64,000 nt of DNA from Candidatus Binatia bacterium. GTDB lineage: Bacteria; Desulfobacterota; Binatia; UBA12015. Position 1 is the stretch's first letter. Every line of letters begins with the position of its first letter. Below are positions 53,745 through 63,903 of the stretch, piece after piece. Both the position numbers and the translations under genes were made by a program. The stretch covers positions 83,468-147,467 of the forward strand of contig JAQWRY010000073.1 of assembly GCA_029243485.1 (NCBI GenBank). The letters run 5' to 3'. Under the pieces are notes generated by a model. It made no database searches. It was not told where the DNA came from and was given only the letters and a program-made list of their open reading frames with translations.

Positions 53745-54698
53745 TTAGTCCGGCTTCTCCCCGAACCCTGGGCCTTTTGGGGGCACCAGGCGGCTCGGGC
53801 GGGGCAGGCCCGAGGGGGTTCGAGCGATCGGAGCGATGTCGTTGGGGCCGTCCGGAGAGAGCAGGCTCGCCAGCGCCAGAAGTTGACGGCGCCCGGCGGC
53901 CAACTCGAACATGCCGCCAAAGTAGACGCGGATACCGGCTCGGGCGCAGAACGCGACGCCGTCGAGCGCTTCGAGGACCCCGCCCATCCGCGCCGGCTTC
54001 ACGTTGGCGGCATACGGAGTAGGCAGCGCGGTCAGGGCGGCCGCATTGAGGAACGGACCGTCGAGGCTCCGGCGCGCCGCGATCTCGGACGTGCCGGAGC
54101 ACGGTTCGGGGCCAGGATCCTCGAGGAGTGCTTTGGGGAGTGCTCGGTGGGCACGCGCGTGTTGCTCCGGCGTGCCCGTGCGTTTCCAGTCGAGAACCGC
54201 GACGCGGTCGGTCTCCGCCAGCCGAACGAACGTGTCCGGAGCCCAGGCGGGGTCGACATCGATCTTGGCGCGGATGTCCGAGGTCGCGGCGAGTTGGTGG
54301 CGGAGTTCGGATACGGGGTCGCCGGTCGGGGTGAACGACAGGACGTAGCTCGTGTCCCGGGGGGCTGCGCCGATCAGGCTTCCGAGGTTGTGGTTCGCTT
54401 GCCGGAGCGCGAGGTCGATGACGGCGGCTTCGACGGCAGCGCGGTCGTACGCGTCGGGTAGAAGGCGGGGCAGTTCGTTGGAGATCGCGCCGACCGACGT
54501 TCGCCCACCCGTTGGAACGAGTCGTGCGCGGTCTCGGAACTCTTCGTGCGCGCGCGCGGTCCAACCGACGTGCTCCCCGTGGCCTGCCTCGCCGTTGCCG
54601 CGCAGGGTCACGGCGGAGGTCGGTCGCGGCTCGCCTGGATAGGAGGGGATCTCGATCGCGCCGACTTCGACTTCGAGGCTCTCGATGCGGACCGGCAT
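53745..54698 (-). CDS. Enolase-superfamily protein (o-succinylbenzoate synthase / epimerase-like)
   Basis: From ATG 54698 the 317-residue protein starts MPVRIESLEVEVGAIEIPSY. It has the superfamily order of acidic and basic residues: KxD in IRAKIDVDPAW, D in VAVLDWKRTG, E in ALLEDPGPEP, D in AARRSLDGPF and K in AANVKPARMGG. The barrel is shorter than in typical members. The window already has menC, so an epimerase or cycloisomerase role is more likely. It is 40 bases downstream of egtD-egtB and probably shares its transcript. Confidence 0.7.
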   Translation of the reverse strand: MPVRIESLEVEVGAIEIPSYPGEPRPTSAVTLRGNGEAGHGEHVGWTARAHEEFRDRARLVPTGGRTSVGAISNELPRLLPDAYDRAAVEAAVIDLALRQANHNLGSLIGAAPRDTSYVLSFTPTGDPVSELRHQLAATSDIRAKIDVDPAWAPDTFVRLAETDRVAVLDWKRTGTPEQHARAHRALPKALLEDPGPEPCSGTSEIAARRSLDGPFLNAAALTALPTPYAANVKPARMGGVLEALDGVAFCARAGIRVYFGGMFELAAGRRQLLALASLLSPDGPNDIAPIARTPSGLPRPSRLVPPKGPGFGEKPD

Positions 54699-54738
54699 CC
54701 GTCGGAGCGCCTTGGCCAGCGCTCCCGCGCGGCCGCTC

Positions 54739-57117
54739 TCAGTCGTCTGAGGCACAGCGAAAGCCCGAGAAGATCTGGCGTCGCTGCGGGAGGTCCCAAT
54801 TGCGGAACGTGTTGCGGATCGCGATGGGACGAGTGGCCCACCCGCCGCCCCGCAGCACTTTGTGTCTCTGGCCGAAGTGAACCTCGGAATACTCGGGGTA
54901 CGGGAACGCCTCGAACCCGGGGTAGGGCTCGAAGTCGCTCGAGGTCCACTCCCACACGCATCCCAACATCTGCTCGCAGCCGAAGTAGCTTCGTCCGAGC
55001 GGGTAGGCGCCGTTCTGGGCGGGAGCGAAGCTTCGCTGGTCCAGATTCGCGTGGGCGTCCGTCGGAGGTGTGTCACCCCACGGGTAGAGTCGGGCGACGC
55101 CGCGTTCGAGGTCGCACGCGGCGGCCTTCTCCCACTCGAACTCGGTCGGCAGTCGTTTGCCGGCCCAGCAGGCGTACGCGTCGGCCTCGTAGTGGCAAAC
55201 GTGGATCACCGGCCGCCGGTGGTCGAGGGGCTCGAGTCGGCCGAATGAGAGTTCGTCCCAGCCACCGTCCGCGCGCCGTCGCCACTGGGTCGGATGCCCA
55301 AGGCGCATTTCCTGAGCGGCGTTCCAGCCCGCTTCGCTCCAGAACTCGCGACGGCGGTAGCCCCCGTCGTCGATGAACTCGGCGAAATCTCCGTTACTCA
55401 CGGGCACGAGATCGATCTTGAACCTCTCGATATCGACCTCGTGCTGCGGGCGCTCGTTGTCGTAGGCCGCGCTGCGGTCATTCGTGCCGATCAGGAACGA
55501 GCCGGCGGGAATCGTCGCCATGCCAGGCACGCCGCGCCGGAGAGACGCCGGTGGTTCGCGTCGCAGGTGGGGCTCGTAGTGGAGGTCGTGTATGAGCTGT
55601 GTCGTCTGGAGGATTGTCTCCGTGTGCTGGGCCTCGTGCTGAGCCAACATCGCGAAGACGAAGCCGTCTCGGAGGAGAGGATCGGTGCCGTTCGTATCGG
55701 TGACGCGGATCGTGGCTCGGGTCCGTCGCCGCACGCGCGCCAGGTAGTCCAAGGAGGCGGTTCGGTCGGGCAGGTCGAGGTCGCCGCGGGTTGCGCGCGG
55801 GTGGGCGGTAGCCTCGAACATGTGGTCGCGCGCGTCGGTTTCCGGATCGGCCGTTTGACCAGTGCATGCGCGATCGACCCATCGCTCCTCGAAGTTCGCG
55901 ATGTGGGCGAGGTCCCAGACGATCGGGCTCATGAGAGGGCTGTGTTGCCGGGAGACTTCTCCCTCGGTGAGCGGGTAGATGAGGTCGCGCGTGCGGGACC
56001 TCTCGGCGTCGAGTTGCCCGCGGGCCCGGCGGCGCGTCTCGTCGTCGGCGCTCGGCGGCGCCTTTCGCCGGACGAGCAGGAGGCCGAATCGTTCTTCTTC
56101 GTCGGTGAATGAGCGGACGAACGAGAATCCGTGCCGTCCGAGTCGCTCTTTCATGTCGGGGATCCGGAACTTCCGACTGATCTCGGTCTGGATCATCTCG
56201 CCGGCGGCGATGCGGAACGTTCGTCCCAGTTCTTCGAGGTGAACCGCCGTCTCGGTGTTGAAGCGGGCGAAGATGTCGATCCGCTCGCGGTCTTCGTTGT
56301 AGTAGGCGACGTGCTCGATCTGATCGATGTCGAGCTTCGTGCCGAGTTCACGATTCATGCGGACGAAGAGATTCTTCGTGAAGTTGGCGGTGACCCCGGC
56401 CGAATCGTTGTAGGCCGCTTCCAGCGCCGCGATGTCTTTCACGAGGTCAAACCCGAGCAGGAAGTGATCCCCCGAGGACAACCCGGCGGCGAGTTCGTCC
56501 AAGAACGCTCCCAGCTCTGGTTCGTCGAGGTTGCCGATCGTGCTGCCGAGGAACGCGACGGTCAGCGGAGAGAACGAAGCGAGGCGTGGCATCGCCTGCT
56601 CGTACGAGCCGGCGATCCCGCGGACCTCGAGCTTTAGATAGGCCTCGGCGAGGGCCTCGCACGACTGCGCGACAATTCCGGGGCAGATGTCGACGGCGAC
56701 GTAGCTCGCGCGGTTTCGCCGCGTCCAGGCGTCGAGGAGGTGCCGGGTTTTCGTCGACGTGCCCGAGCCGAGCTCCACGAGGGTCTCGGTCCCGGTCAGG
56801 TCGCGGATCTCGTCGGAGTGACGCGCGAGCAGGCCTGCCTCTGCGCTGGTCAGATAGTACTCGGGCTGATCGGTGATCTGGTCGAACAGGTCCGAGCCGC
56901 GGTCGTCGTAGAGGTACCGACAGCTGAGGCGGCGGGGCTGGCTCGAGAGCCCCAGCGCAATGGACTGCGCGAAGGCGTGCCGGGATTGATCGGGGTCCGC
57001 GAGACGAAACGAGCCGACGGCTGTCTGCTCGAGTTCCACGCCGGCGTGCGTAAACACTTCGGTGGCGACCTTACGCGCCGGCGTGCGGCGTGCGGCTGGA
57101 CCTTGGGGAGAGCTCAT
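54739..57117 (-). CDS. Fused EgtD-EgtB ergothioneine biosynthesis protein
   Basis: The 792-residue protein joins two enzymes. The EgtD part (about 25-335) has RYLYDDRGSDLFDQITDQPE, the SAM loop LVELGSGTSTKTRHLL, FLGSTIGNLDEPEL, ANFTKNLFVRMNREL and IQTEISRKFR; it trimethylates histidine to hercynine. The EgtB part has a DinB-like helix bundle (about 360-510, with WDLAHIANFEERW and the iron motif QHEAQHTETI). Its FGE-sulfatase domain (about 530-790, with FLIGTNDRSAAYDNERPQHE and VLRGGGWATRP) makes the C-S bond. The start ATG 57117 (MSSPQGPA) is preferred to a TTG at 57138. The order matches fungal Egt1 and is rare in bacteria. Confidence 0.88.
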   Translation of the reverse strand: MSSPQGPAARRTPARKVATEVFTHAGVELEQTAVGSFRLADPDQSRHAFAQSIALGLSSQPRRLSCRYLYDDRGSDLFDQITDQPEYYLTSAEAGLLARHSDEIRDLTGTETLVELGSGTSTKTRHLLDAWTRRNRASYVAVDICPGIVAQSCEALAEAYLKLEVRGIAGSYEQAMPRLASFSPLTVAFLGSTIGNLDEPELGAFLDELAAGLSSGDHFLLGFDLVKDIAALEAAYNDSAGVTANFTKNLFVRMNRELGTKLDIDQIEHVAYYNEDRERIDIFARFNTETAVHLEELGRTFRIAAGEMIQTEISRKFRIPDMKERLGRHGFSFVRSFTDEEERFGLLLVRRKAPPSADDETRRRARGQLDAERSRTRDLIYPLTEGEVSRQHSPLMSPIVWDLAHIANFEERWVDRACTGQTADPETDARDHMFEATAHPRATRGDLDLPDRTASLDYLARVRRRTRATIRVTDTNGTDPLLRDGFVFAMLAQHEAQHTETILQTTQLIHDLHYEPHLRREPPASLRRGVPGMATIPAGSFLIGTNDRSAAYDNERPQHEVDIERFKIDLVPVSNGDFAEFIDDGGYRRREFWSEAGWNAAQEMRLGHPTQWRRRADGGWDELSFGRLEPLDHRRPVIHVCHYEADAYACWAGKRLPTEFEWEKAAACDLERGVARLYPWGDTPPTDAHANLDQRSFAPAQNGAYPLGRSYFGCEQMLGCVWEWTSSDFEPYPGFEAFPYPEYSEVHFGQRHKVLRGGGWATRPIAIRNTFRNWDLPQRRQIFSGFRCASDD

Positions 57118-57228
57118 AAATTCGGAGCCTTTCGGCAAAACCCGTTCCCGCTAGTTCATCATATCGGGCCGCCAGCGCAAGTGGGGAGCCTGTTGCCAGG
57201 CGGCCGAGCGAGTTCTATCTCTGCTGCT

Positions 57229-57864
57229 GTGGTTCGGTGGGTGCTTATCTGGGTGGTCTTCGCGGGGTTCGCGTGTGACGGGGGACCTCGGTCCGCGCCC
57301 GAAGCGACGGCCCTCGTCTCCTTGCTCGTGCAGTTCGACCGCGGGGACGTCTATGAGCGGGCGAACGCACGAGACGCTCTGGCCGCGTTGGGCAGCGAGG
57401 CTGTGCCTGGTCTGCAGGAGCGTCTCGCGAGCGAGCAGCAAGGGATTCGTTATCACGCGGCCCGGGGCCTCGCGGCGATCGAGCCTATCCCGATGGATGC
57501 GCTGGCTATCGCCGTCAGCAGTCGTGACCAAAGAGTCCGTGAGGTCGCCGCCGATGCACTCGTCGAACGGGGCGCTCCTTCGTTTCTTGCGTTCGAAGTA
57601 GCGCTGACCATTCCAAGCCACAACGTGCGAGAAGACGCGCTGGCCTCACTCGGACGGATCGGTCCGAAGTCGATGCCGCTGATCGAGACTGCGTTCGCGG
57701 ATCCCGATCCGCGGGTGCGTCGCGCCGCCGTCGAGGCGCTCGGCAGTGTGGGTTGGCGAGCGCGGTCTCGCCTGATCGCTCTTGCGAAAAGTGAGGACAA
57801 GGGCGTGCGCCGCCAGGCAAAGGAAGCTCTCCGGGTGCTCCCGAAGAGGCCCGGGCGGTTGTAG
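57229..57864 (+). CDS. HEAT-repeat lipoprotein
   Basis: From GTG 57229 (VVRWVLIWVVFAGFACDGG) the 211-residue product has a lipobox Cys near residue 16. HEAT/PBS-lyase-like repeats follow: RANARDALAALGSEAVPGL, IRYHAARGLAAIEPIP, VREVAADALVERGA, VREDALASLGRIGPKSMPLI and VRRAAVEALGSVGW. It is probably a periplasm-facing scaffold. The frame is open to 56740 but upstream residues are antisense to egtD-egtB. The gene diverges from egtD-egtB and lies 18 bases before ligA. Confidence 0.78.
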   Translation: MVRWVLIWVVFAGFACDGGPRSAPEATALVSLLVQFDRGDVYERANARDALAALGSEAVPGLQERLASEQQGIRYHAARGLAAIEPIPMDALAIAVSSRDQRVREVAADALVERGAPSFLAFEVALTIPSHNVREDALASLGRIGPKSMPLIETAFADPDPRVRRAAVEALGSVGWRARSRLIALAKSEDKGVRRQAKEALRVLPKRPGRL

Positions 57865-59910
<2,046 letters not shown>

Positions 59911-59994
59911 GCCGGATTTCTTCCGCTGCAGCTTCCGAAGCTCGACGAAGCCTTGGCTTTGAAGATACCCTTGGCCGCCGGTAGGCCGCGCCGA

Positions 59995-60515
59995 CATCCT
60001 TCTTAACCGTGCCTCCGAAGATGCCGCACTGAGATGAAGGTGGACACATGCATGCGGTACTCGGCCGCGCCCGCCAAAAGCACGTCGCCCGCCGAATCCA
60101 ACGCGAGGTGTACGCGAAGTCGTCGGTCATTTCGCTGACGTAGTGCCACAGTCCGGCGCCCGTTGCTCCGTCGAATTTCGCGGTCAGTATGGCGTGCCCC
60201 GGTGGCGTCTCGATCCGTCAGGACGCGATCACGTGCCTGAGTCCGTCGACGCTCACCGAGCCGAACTCGTTTTTTCCGCCGCCGATCCCCGTGGCCAGAG
60301 CACGGCTCCAGTCGTGCCGTCGAGCTTCCAGACCGTAGCGTCGAGCTCCGCGGGAGTCGTGCTGCTGCGGCCCGCCCCGACCACGTCGAGGGCTCCGTCG
60401 AGTGCGACGGAATTGATCTCGTCGAAGACGTTGAGGCCCCCGTCCAGGTCGGTCCGCCACATTTCGAGCCCAATCGCGCCGTCGACGCGCACGAGGTCGA
60501 AGACTCCCCCAGGAA
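59995..60515 (-). pseudogene. Frameshifted beta-propeller (SBBP-like) gene
   Basis: The minus strand carries propeller blades in several frames: GVFDLVRVDGAIGLEMWR, NSVALDGALDVVGAGRSS and ATVWKLDGTTGAVLWPRG in one. NEFGSVSVDGLRHVIAS then stops at TGA in a second. LTAKFDGATGAGLWHYVSEM and VHLALDSAGDVLLAGAAEY appear in others. The repeated 'KLDGxTGAxLW' and 'VALDxxGDVxxAG' elements are typical of secreted repeat proteins. Only about three blades of a longer protein survive and at least three breaks are visible. Confidence 0.65.
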
Positions 60516-60690
60516 TCTCGAATCGTCAGGCCTCCGCACTTGTGCCGACCGGCCAGTCACCCGCCTGCGAGGAGGCGGCCTTGGCGGACGCAGCGGTGCG
60601 AGTAGGGCCGCTCCTGGCGTTGATGGCGGGTCGTCACCAACGCCAGGGATTCGGTTCTACCCGGAGTGAGACAAGTGCCCTGGGAGCGAG

Positions 60691-61101
60691 CTAGGCCGAA
60701 GCCGAGCCGACCTGAACCTGGACCTTCTGCGGCTGGACCGGCTGCGCTTTGGGTAGCGTGATTCGCAGCACGCCGTCGCGCAGGTCGGCGCGAACGTTCG
60801 CCCGCTCGACGGTCTCGGGAATCGCGAACGTGCGGGCGTAGCCGCCTTCGCGGTATTGCCGGACCGCAGGGCGCAACTCCTCGTGCGTGACCGGCGTCCG
60901 TTCGGCTGTGAACTCGAGGCGGTTCTCCTCGATCGTCACGTCGATGGCATCCATGGCGACGCCCGGAACGTCCGCTGTGATGAAGAAGGCGTCGGGCGTC
61001 TCAGCGACATCGACTCGCGGGGCTCGTGTTCGTTGCAGTTTCGGTGCCTCGGCCGCCGGGGCTGCTTCGCGCGACGGAACTTCCTGTTGTGTGGTGGTCA
61101 T
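60691..61101 (-). CDS. Hsp20 small heat-shock chaperone (second of tandem pair)
   Basis: The 136-residue alpha-crystallin domain protein starts MTTTQQEVPSREAAPAAEAP, with a perfect GGAGG before the ATG at 61101. The domain runs VDVAETPDAFFITADVPGV, through YREGGYARTFAIPETVERAN to VLRITLPKAQPVQPQKVQ (the GVLxIxLPK signature). It prevents aggregation of unfolded proteins. The tail lacks the usual I-x-I/V motif in exact form. The gene is 43 bases after the first Hsp20 gene. Confidence 0.93.
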   Translation of the reverse strand: MTTTQQEVPSREAAPAAEAPKLQRTRAPRVDVAETPDAFFITADVPGVAMDAIDVTIEENRLEFTAERTPVTHEELRPAVRQYREGGYARTFAIPETVERANVRADLRDGVLRITLPKAQPVQPQKVQVQVGSASA

Positions 61102-61144
61102 CGTGTTTCCTCCGTTCTTCTGAATTCTTTGTGTGAAGCTGCCC

Positions 61145-61588
61145 TTACGCGGTGTGGACCGCGATTCGCTTCGGTCGATCGGCCTCGGCGCGCGGGAGGG
61201 TGACTTCGAGGACGCCGTTTTCGAACTTGGCGTCGACGTCGCTCGCCTCGACGCGGAAGGGGAGGCGAATGCTGCGAGAGAACTCGCCGGCGCCGCGTTC
61301 CTGTCGGTGCGTGACGACGTCCTCAGCCTTCTGGTCGGCGCTTCGTGCGCCCTTAATTGTGAGGGTGCTTTCGAGAACCGAGATGTCGACCTTGTCGGCG
61401 GGAACTCCGGGGAGTTCCGCACTCACGACGACCTGTTCGTCGCTCGCGAAGACGTTCATCGGCGGGAAGCCGGGCGTGTAGGAATCATTACCGCTGTGAA
61501 GGAAGCGGTCCATCTCGCTCTGAATGCGCGCGAAGTCGCGCCGGGGGCTCCGGGTAGGAGCGAAACCGTATCGTTGTGTCCGCATCAT
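61145..61588 (-). CDS. Hsp20 small heat-shock chaperone (first of tandem pair)
   Basis: The 147-residue protein starts MMRTQRYGFAPTRSPRRDFA with a GGAGG site. It continues PPMNVFASDEQVVVSAELPG, GEFSRSIRLPFRVEASDVDA and GVLEVTLPRAEADRPKRI with the C-terminal K-R-I-A-V motif. This is a class A-like small heat-shock protein. The pair probably forms mixed oligomers. Its promoter is placed at 61632-61659. Confidence 0.94.
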   Translation of the reverse strand: MMRTQRYGFAPTRSPRRDFARIQSEMDRFLHSGNDSYTPGFPPMNVFASDEQVVVSAELPGVPADKVDISVLESTLTIKGARSADQKAEDVVTHRQERGAGEFSRSIRLPFRVEASDVDAKFENGVLEVTLPRAEADRPKRIAVHTA

Positions 61589-61631
61589 CGTGGGTTCCTC
61601 CTGTTTCTTGGGGTCTCGTTGCTGCCCCTTT

Positions 61632-61659
61632 GAGATAAGTACGACCGCGTGGCTGTCAA
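61632..61659 (-). promoter_or_regulatory. Sigma-70-type promoter for the hsp20 pair
   Basis: On the minus strand TTGACA (61659-61654) is followed after 16 bases by TATCTC (61637-61632), about 43 bases before the first Hsp20 start. The -35 is perfect and the -10 fits at 3 of 6 positions. No CIRCE repeat is seen. Confidence 0.45.
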
Positions 61660-61731
61660 CGGAGGTATGCGCGAAAGGCGGTCATTTGCAGGGCGGTTTG
61701 CGAGTTGCCTTTGGTTGTTATGCTCTGCGGC

Positions 61732-62916
61732 ATGGCATCTCCGAGTCGTTCTTTTCATCCTCCGCAGCGCTCCCTCTTCGGACCGGGGCCGTCCGACGTC
61801 GACCCGCGTGTACTCGCCGCGATGGCGCGTCCGACGGTCGGTCATCTCGATCCTTCGTTCATCCTGATGATGGACGATTTGAAGTCGCTCCTTCGTTCCG
61901 CGTTTCGCACCGAGAACCCGATGACGCTTCCGTTGTCCGCGCCGGGGTCGGCCGGGATGGAGGCCTGCTTTGCGAACCTGATCGAGCCGGGCGATCGAGC
62001 GATCGTCTGCGTGAACGGCGTGTTCGGGATGCGGATGGTGGAGAATGTGGAGCGTGCGGGTGGCGTCGCCACAATCGTAGAAGACGAGTGGGGGCGCGCG
62101 GTCGACCCAGGGAAGCTCGAAGCGGCCCTTGCGCAGAATCCCGACACGAAGGTGGTCGCGTTCGTGCACGCTGAAACTTCGACCGGGGCACTCTCGGACG
62201 CCGAGACGCTCTGCCGAGTCGCTCGACAGAAAGAATGCTTGACGATTGTCGATGCGGTGACATCGCTCGCCGGTTCTCCGCTCGAAGTCGATGCGTGGGG
62301 CATCGATGCGGTCTACTCCGGGTCGCAAAAGTGTCTATCCTGTACGCCCGGGCTTTCCCCCGTGAGCTTCGGAGCCCGAGCGCTCGAGGCGACACGAAAA
62401 CGACAGACCAAGCCGCACAGCTGGTTCTTGGATCTGAATCTTCTCGCCGGATACTGGGATGAAGGCGCGAAGCGAGCCTACCACCACACGGCGCCGATCA
62501 ACCCACTCTATGGACTCCACGAGGCGCTCGTTCTCCTGGACGAAGAGGGTGTCGAGAATAGCTGGGCGCGACATGCGCGAAACCACCTTGGTCTTCGGGC
62601 CGGGCTCGAGGCGATGGGGCTGTCGTTCGTCGTTCCCGAGGCGGAGCGGCTGCCGCAACTGAACGCGGTCTCGATCCCGGACGGAGTCGACGACGCGGCC
62701 GTTCGGCGGATCCTTCTCGATGAGCACGGAATCGAGATCGGGGCCGGCCTGGGGGCGCTGGCGGGCAAGGTCTGGCGGATCGGGCTCATGGGAAGCTCCT
62801 CTCGGGCGGACAAGGTTCTGCGGCTCGTCTCGTCCCTGGACGCCGTTCTGGCAGGGCTCGGCGCGAAAATCCCCCGCGGCGCGGCGGTGGACGCGGCCCG
62901 CGCGGCACTCGCGTAG
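61732..62916 (+). CDS. Class V aminotransferase (alanine-glyoxylate / serine-pyruvate type)
   Basis: The 394-residue PLP enzyme from ATG 61732 has the start FGPGPSDVDPRVLAAMARPT, SAPGSAGMEACFANLIEPGD, the PLP-Asp in IVDAVTSLAGSPLEVD, and the Schiff-base Lys in YSGSQKCLSCTPGLSPVSF. The later YHHTAPINPLYGLHEALVLL binds substrate. It transfers amino groups between glyoxylate, alanine and serine. An upstream ATG at 61720 is possible. It is divergent from the hsp20 pair. Confidence 0.92.
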   Translation: MASPSRSFHPPQRSLFGPGPSDVDPRVLAAMARPTVGHLDPSFILMMDDLKSLLRSAFRTENPMTLPLSAPGSAGMEACFANLIEPGDRAIVCVNGVFGMRMVENVERAGGVATIVEDEWGRAVDPGKLEAALAQNPDTKVVAFVHAETSTGALSDAETLCRVARQKECLTIVDAVTSLAGSPLEVDAWGIDAVYSGSQKCLSCTPGLSPVSFGARALEATRKRQTKPHSWFLDLNLLAGYWDEGAKRAYHHTAPINPLYGLHEALVLLDEEGVENSWARHARNHLGLRAGLEAMGLSFVVPEAERLPQLNAVSIPDGVDDAAVRRILLDEHGIEIGAGLGALAGKVWRIGLMGSSSRADKVLRLVSSLDAVLAGLGAKIPRGAAVDAARAALA

Positions 62917-63058
62917 CGGCCCCGTCGACCGACTTCGAAGAGGGCGCTCGGGGTCGCGAGGAGCCGGTGGTGCAGGCTCGCTCGCGGGCCGTTACAACCA
63001 ACAGAGGGCCCGCGGCCAGCGGGCGTCGTTTGCAGAACACCGAGGGAGAGGACCGGGA

Positions 63059-63889
63059 ATGGATCTGACGAAACACGTGCCCAAGCGGGCAGTTCTTCCG
63101 AAGTTGAAGGCCACCACGAAGGTCGAGGTGCTTCGCGAGATGAGCGAAGCCCTGCTTTCGGGAAAGAACAAGCCTCTGCGCGGGTCCGTCCTGGAACAGG
63201 TCGTCAGCCGGGAGTCGCTCGAATCGACCGCCCTCGGGCACGGGATCGCTCTGCCGCATGCGCGCGTCCAAGGCCTGGACGATCTCATCTGCGCCATGGC
63301 GGTCAGCGAGAAGGGCGTGGATTTCCGAGCCGTCGATCACGGGAAGGTGCATCTGGTCTTCCTGATGCTGTACCCGCCGAACAAGCAGAGCGTCTATTTG
63401 AACTTCGTATCGGGTATCATCCGTGCTCTCCACGGCTCGGAGCGAGCAGAAGAGATCATCGAAGCCGACGACGTCGCCACGATGCTCGACATCCTTGGCA
63501 AGGGTGCCGGAGAGGTGATCGCGGCAGAGAAGGCCGCCGTGGGAAAGAAGGCCGGGATCGAGTCGCTGGATGCCGACGGGATTGCCGGAGCCGAGCTCTT
63601 CCTCCTCGCTCGACTCGAACTCTACGGCGACATGCTCGAGGGCGCGAAGAAGGGCAAGACCGAGCTCAAGCGTCGTCTCGAGGACATTCGCGCGCTCGTG
63701 AGTCGCCGGGTTCTGCAGCACTACGATCGCCTTCGGAAGCGAGGAAGCCCCGCGCTGGTCACGTTCGAAGGTGGTGTCTGTCAGGGGTGCTCGGTGAAGC
63801 TCCCGTCACAGCAGGCGCAGCGCATTCGCAAAGAGACGAAGACCGTGGCGACCTGCGGCCACTGTCACCGCTTCCTGTACCCGATCTAG
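63059..63889 (+). CDS. PTS EIIA-like domain fused to a coiled-coil zinc ribbon
   Basis: The 276-residue protein from ATG 63059 (SD GAGGGAGAGG) starts with a fructose/nitrogen-type EIIA domain (residues 1-150), with the phospho-His in GHGIALPHARVQG and VHLVFLMLYPPN. A helical linker follows (about 175-225). The C-terminus is a zinc ribbon, CQGCSVKLPSQQ...TCGHCHRFLYPI, of the kind found at the end of the coiled-coil zf-RING_7 proteins. EIIA-Ntr domains signal nitrogen or energy state by phosphorylation. The fused ribbon suggests binding to nucleic acid or a protein partner. No PTS EI or HPr is nearby. Confidence 0.82.
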   Translation: MDLTKHVPKRAVLPKLKATTKVEVLREMSEALLSGKNKPLRGSVLEQVVSRESLESTALGHGIALPHARVQGLDDLICAMAVSEKGVDFRAVDHGKVHLVFLMLYPPNKQSVYLNFVSGIIRALHGSERAEEIIEADDVATMLDILGKGAGEVIAAEKAAVGKKAGIESLDADGIAGAELFLLARLELYGDMLEGAKKGKTELKRRLEDIRALVSRRVLQHYDRLRKRGSPALVTFEGGVCQGCSVKLPSQQAQRIRKETKTVATCGHCHRFLYPI

Positions 63890-63903
63890 CCGACCGGCTC
63901 GTT

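Noticed and set aside
53260..54564. Long minus frame across the enolase gene
   Set aside because: The part opposite other frames at 53740-54564 is a shadow of the enolase gene; only its last third (MASE1-like) is meaningful and is counted in the pseudogene.
56740..57228. Upstream extension of the HEAT-repeat gene into egtD-egtB
   Set aside because: The extra 163 codons are antisense to the conserved EgtD N-terminus; the lipobox leader at 57229 gives a better start.
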